From contig DASZBR010000002.1 of the NCBI GenBank assembly GCA_035943935.1, forward strand, positions 1 through 64,000: DNA of 64,000 nt, given 5' to 3'. Position numbers and translations under genes: made by a program. The notes under the pieces are model-generated. The model saw only the letters and a list, made by a program, of their open reading frames with translations, was not told the origin of the DNA and made no database searches. The DNA comes from DASZBR01 sp035943935 (GTDB lineage Bacteria; Pseudomonadota; Gammaproteobacteria; DASZBR01). Position 1 is the first letter of the stretch, and each line of letters opens with the position of its first letter. This document shows positions 61,494 to 64,000 of this stretch, one piece after another.

Positions 61494-62480
61494 ATGAATG
61501 ATCAAGATTATTTGAGACTTGCTTTAAATCTAGCCCAAAAGTGGCGAGGATTTTGTGCGCCGAATCCTTCTGTGGGTGCAATCATTGTCAAAAATGGTCA
61601 AGTCGTTTCAGAAGGCGAGCATTTAGGTCCGGGACATCCGCATGCTGAAGTGGTTGCCTTAAATCAAGTCGAAAAAGATATTGAAGATGCGACGCTCTAT
61701 GTGACATTGGAACCGTGTTGTCATTGGGGAAAAACTCCGCCGTGTACCGAGCGTATCGTTCAATCCGGTATTCGCGAAGTGGTATACGGTTTTCGAGATC
61801 CTAATCCAAAAGTAAATGGTTTAGGTGAACAGACTCTAAAAGAGTTGGGTGTCGAGTGTCGATATGTACAGCTCGATGAAATAGATGAGTTTTATGAAAG
61901 CTATGCGTGGTGGTCGACGAATAAAAAACCGTGGGTGACCGCAAAATTGGCGATCAGTTTAGACGGTAAAATTGCCGGCAAAAATGGCGAGCCCATTTCA
62001 ATTACAGGGCAAGAACTCAAACAATTTACACACGAATGGCGTAAACGATCGGATGCCATTTTAACCACAGCAAAGACGATTATTAATGACGATCCGGCAT
62101 TCAATGCACGGTTATATGGCGAAGTGATTCCTAAGTCGGTTTACATCATTGATAAAAATTTAGAAATTCCGGTGAGCGCACAAATTTTTCAAACCGCAAA
62201 AGATGTCATGGTATTTCAAAATGAAACCTTAGCTGAAATGTTGGAAAAAATTGCGGAAGACGGTGTGCATGATTTATGGGTAGAAGCGGGCGGACAATTA
62301 TTTACCAGTTTATTGACAGAAAATTTAGTACAACGGGCGTTTGTGTATGTTGCGCCAAAAGTCATTGGTAATGGTGGGGTAGAGGGCTTTATTGCAGAGA
62401 ATAATGTCTTTAGAAATGCAAAAGATATTCGTTGGGAAAATTATGGTGCGGATGTGGTATGTGAAATGAGGTGGGTATAA
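61494..62480 (+). CDS. ribD: Bifunctional pyrimidine deaminase/reductase RibD
   Basis: This 328-residue protein catalyses two steps of riboflavin synthesis. The deaminase domain has HAEVVAL and EPCCHWGKTPPC (zinc ligands). The reductase domain begins near residue 145 (WVTAKLAISLDGKIAG) and has WRKRSDAILTTAKTIINDDP and LWVEAGGQL. No FMN riboswitch fits in the 1-nt gap upstream. ribE follows. Confidence 0.96.
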   Translation: MNDQDYLRLALNLAQKWRGFCAPNPSVGAIIVKNGQVVSEGEHLGPGHPHAEVVALNQVEKDIEDATLYVTLEPCCHWGKTPPCTERIVQSGIREVVYGFRDPNPKVNGLGEQTLKELGVECRYVQLDEIDEFYESYAWWSTNKKPWVTAKLAISLDGKIAGKNGEPISITGQELKQFTHEWRKRSDAILTTAKTIINDDPAFNARLYGEVIPKSVYIIDKNLEIPVSAQIFQTAKDVMVFQNETLAEMLEKIAEDGVHDLWVEAGGQLFTSLLTENLVQRAFVYVAPKVIGNGGVEGFIAENNVFRNAKDIRWENYGADVVCEMRWV

Positions 62481-62484
62481 CAAT

Positions 62485-63090
62485 ATGTTTACAGGTATCG
62501 TTGATCATTGTGGTGAAGTCATTTCGTTAGAAAATATTCCCAGTGGCTTTCGCATTAAAATCAAATCCAATTTTGATGAGTTTGTGAAGGGCGAGAGTAT
62601 TGCCGTGGATGGTATTTGTTTGACGGTGACTGATTTTGATAAAAATTATTTTAATTGCGAAGTTTCACCTGAAACCCTAAAACTTACGACAGCTAATAAG
62701 TTCAAAAAAAATTATAAAATTAATCTGGAAAAATCCTTAAAATTACAAGACCGTATGGGTGGTCATATGGTGATGGGGCATGTGGATACGCAAGCTGAAT
62801 TAATTCACTTAGATAAATCAGGTGATTTTGTTTTGATGAGATTTGGAAAATATTCAGCTGAATATAATAAATATATTACTAAAAAGGGCAGTATTAGTAT
62901 TAATGGCGTAAGTCTAACCGTTAATAATATACAAAATAATAGCCAAGATAATTATTTTGAAGTTATGTTAATCCCCCATACTTTATCTAGAACAAATTTA
63001 GCGGATTTACAGATGGGCGATAAAGTCAATTTAGAAATAGACTATTTTGCGAGATATATTATTAATTATTTAGAGAGCCAACAAAAATGA
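62485..63090 (+). CDS. ribE: Riboflavin synthase alpha chain
   Basis: This 201-residue enzyme is made of two lumazine-binding repeats. The first starts MFTGIVDHCGEV with SIAVDGICLTVTD; the second starts near residue 95 (GGHMVMGHVDT) with SISINGVSLTVN. It dismutates dimethylribityllumazine to riboflavin. It overlaps ribBA by ATGA. Confidence 0.97.
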   Translation: MFTGIVDHCGEVISLENIPSGFRIKIKSNFDEFVKGESIAVDGICLTVTDFDKNYFNCEVSPETLKLTTANKFKKNYKINLEKSLKLQDRMGGHMVMGHVDTQAELIHLDKSGDFVLMRFGKYSAEYNKYITKKGSISINGVSLTVNNIQNNSQDNYFEVMLIPHTLSRTNLADLQMGDKVNLEIDYFARYIINYLESQQK

Positions 63091-64000
63091 ATTCCATACA
63101 AGAAGCGATCAAAGATCTCCGTGCGGGAAAGATGGTTATTTTAGTCGATGATGTGCGTCGCGAAAATGAAGGTGATTTTATTATTGCCGCAGAAAAAATA
63201 AAGCCTGAACATTTGAATTTTATTACCCAACACGGACATGTGATTACGTGTCTAAGTATGGTGGACGCAGATCAAAAACGTTTAGGTATTCCACTGATGA
63301 CACAAATTAATAATACGCATATGGGCACGGCTTTTACGGTATCCATCGAAGCCGCAAAAGGTGTTACCACAGGCAGTTCTGTATTCGATAGAGTTAAAAC
63401 CATTCAAGCAGCGGCGAATCCAAAATCAACCCCTAAAGATATTGTCATGCCAGGACATGTATTTCCGCTCGCCGCAAAAACCGGCGGTGTTTTTGTTAGA
63501 CGAGGACATACGGAAGGCAGTATTGATTTAATGCGTATTGCGGGTTTAAGACCGATGGCCGTGATTTCAGAAATTATTAAAAAAGATGGAACGATGGCGC
63601 GTATTCCCGATCTCGAAAAAATAGCAAAGACACATAAGCTAAAAATAATTTCCATACAGCAAATTATTGAATACCGCGCACAGCATGATCCCGTGTTTAC
63701 TGAAACGGCAAGCGCGAAACTACCGACAAAGTACGGTGAATTTGATGTCAAAATATTTTCTTCGCCATATCACCCTGAAAATCATTTAGTCTTGACCAAA
63801 AAAAATACTAAAACTAAAAAATCTGAAAAATCTAATTTAGTCAGATTGCATTCAGAATGTTTAACCGGTGATTTATTAGGTTCATTACGCTGTGATTGTG
63901 GTTGGCAATTAGATGCGTCATTGAAAAAAATCAGTCAAGAAGGCGGGACATTATTATATATGCGTCAAGAAGGTCGCGGAATTGGCTTATTAAATAAAAT
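63087..64000 (+). CDS. ribBA: RibBA (DHBP synthase / GTP cyclohydrolase II), 3' end outside window
   Basis: At least 304 codons are present and the frame is open at the window edge. The N-terminal DHBP synthase domain has DDVRRENEGDFIIAAE near residue 21 and RRGHTEGSIDLMRIAGL near residue 138. A lysine-rich linker (about 235-248) leads into GTP cyclohydrolase II, with the zinc-binding HSECLTGDLLGSLRCDCGW near residue 253 and RQEGRGIGLLNK at the edge. It supplies both precursors of riboflavin. ribH probably follows. Confidence 0.94.
   Translation, partial: MNSIQEAIKDLRAGKMVILVDDVRRENEGDFIIAAEKIKPEHLNFITQHGHVITCLSMVDADQKRLGIPLMTQINNTHMGTAFTVSIEAAKGVTTGSSVFDRVKTIQAAANPKSTPKDIVMPGHVFPLAAKTGGVFVRRGHTEGSIDLMRIAGLRPMAVISEIIKKDGTMARIPDLEKIAKTHKLKIISIQQIIEYRAQHDPVFTETASAKLPTKYGEFDVKIFSSPYHPENHLVLTKKNTKTKKSEKSNLVRLHSECLTGDLLGSLRCDCGWQLDASLKKISQEGGTLLYMRQEGRGIGLLNK

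Noticed and set aside
61480..61494. FMN riboswitch before the riboflavin genes
   Set aside because: Only 1 nt separates the lipoprotein gene and ribD, so there is no room for one.

Overview
The window looks like part of the chromosome of an intracellular or host-associated gammaproteobacterium of the Legionellales (Legionella/Coxiella/Berkiella side). It is AT-rich. The reasons are: gammaproteobacterial synteny blocks (nlpD-rpoS, fabD-fabG-acpP-fabF-mltG, mlaFEDCB-bolA, kdsD-kdsC-lptC-lptB-hpf, cyoABCDE, ssb-MFS-uvrA); mevalonate-pathway enzymes with a type I Idi; a small protein resembling Dot/Icm inner-membrane subunits; and four tandem CTTAA-type boxes that match the PmrA element known from Legionella and Coxiella. 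The genus cannot be fixed from sequence alone.

Layout. 1-6740 is an accessory block ending at the 3' end of a tRNA-Ile2-type gene. It holds an array of transposon-end-like repeats, a divergent SahH-like protein, and a Upf1-like SF1 helicase followed by an unknown partner in the same frame after one amber codon. 6744-12017 is mostly housekeeping: tRNA(CAT), rpoD, hldD, an AAA_14/DUF4143 ATPase and a MidA-type methyltransferase. 12031-20758 is the most striking part. Six tandem genes encode related helical/coiled-coil proteins of a family I do not recognise. Four of the transcription units have the same promoter: a tandem box CTTAANATT-TC-CTTAAGGTT, exactly 7 nt, a TANNAT -10, then a YATAC element. 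I infer a PmrA-controlled cluster of candidate Dot/Icm effectors.

20831-34164 holds a small orphan gene, a DHA2-type exporter, an HMG-CoA reductase fused to mevalonate kinase, idi, convergent def-fmt, the Icm-like small protein, surE, yqaA, nlpD, rpoS and the fatty-acid/mltG operon. 34167-42586 has two large multi-pass membrane proteins of unknown function, a LysR regulator, and the bolA/mla lipid-transport operon. 42583-46573 is the Kdo/LPS-transport operon, with LptC carrying an LptA-like tail and rpoN absent before hpf.

46532-64000 contains a ComEC without its nuclease domain, a FimT-like pseudopilin, the cyo terminal oxidase operon, ssb, MFS, uvrA, two VOC-fold proteins, a DUF2335 pair, an RDD protein, xseA, a YajG-like lipoprotein and ribD-ribE-ribBA, the last cut by the window edge.

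The genome is compact. Many genes overlap by ATGA, and three convergent pairs overlap at their 3' ends. No rRNA, CRISPR array, integrase or complete insertion sequence was seen.
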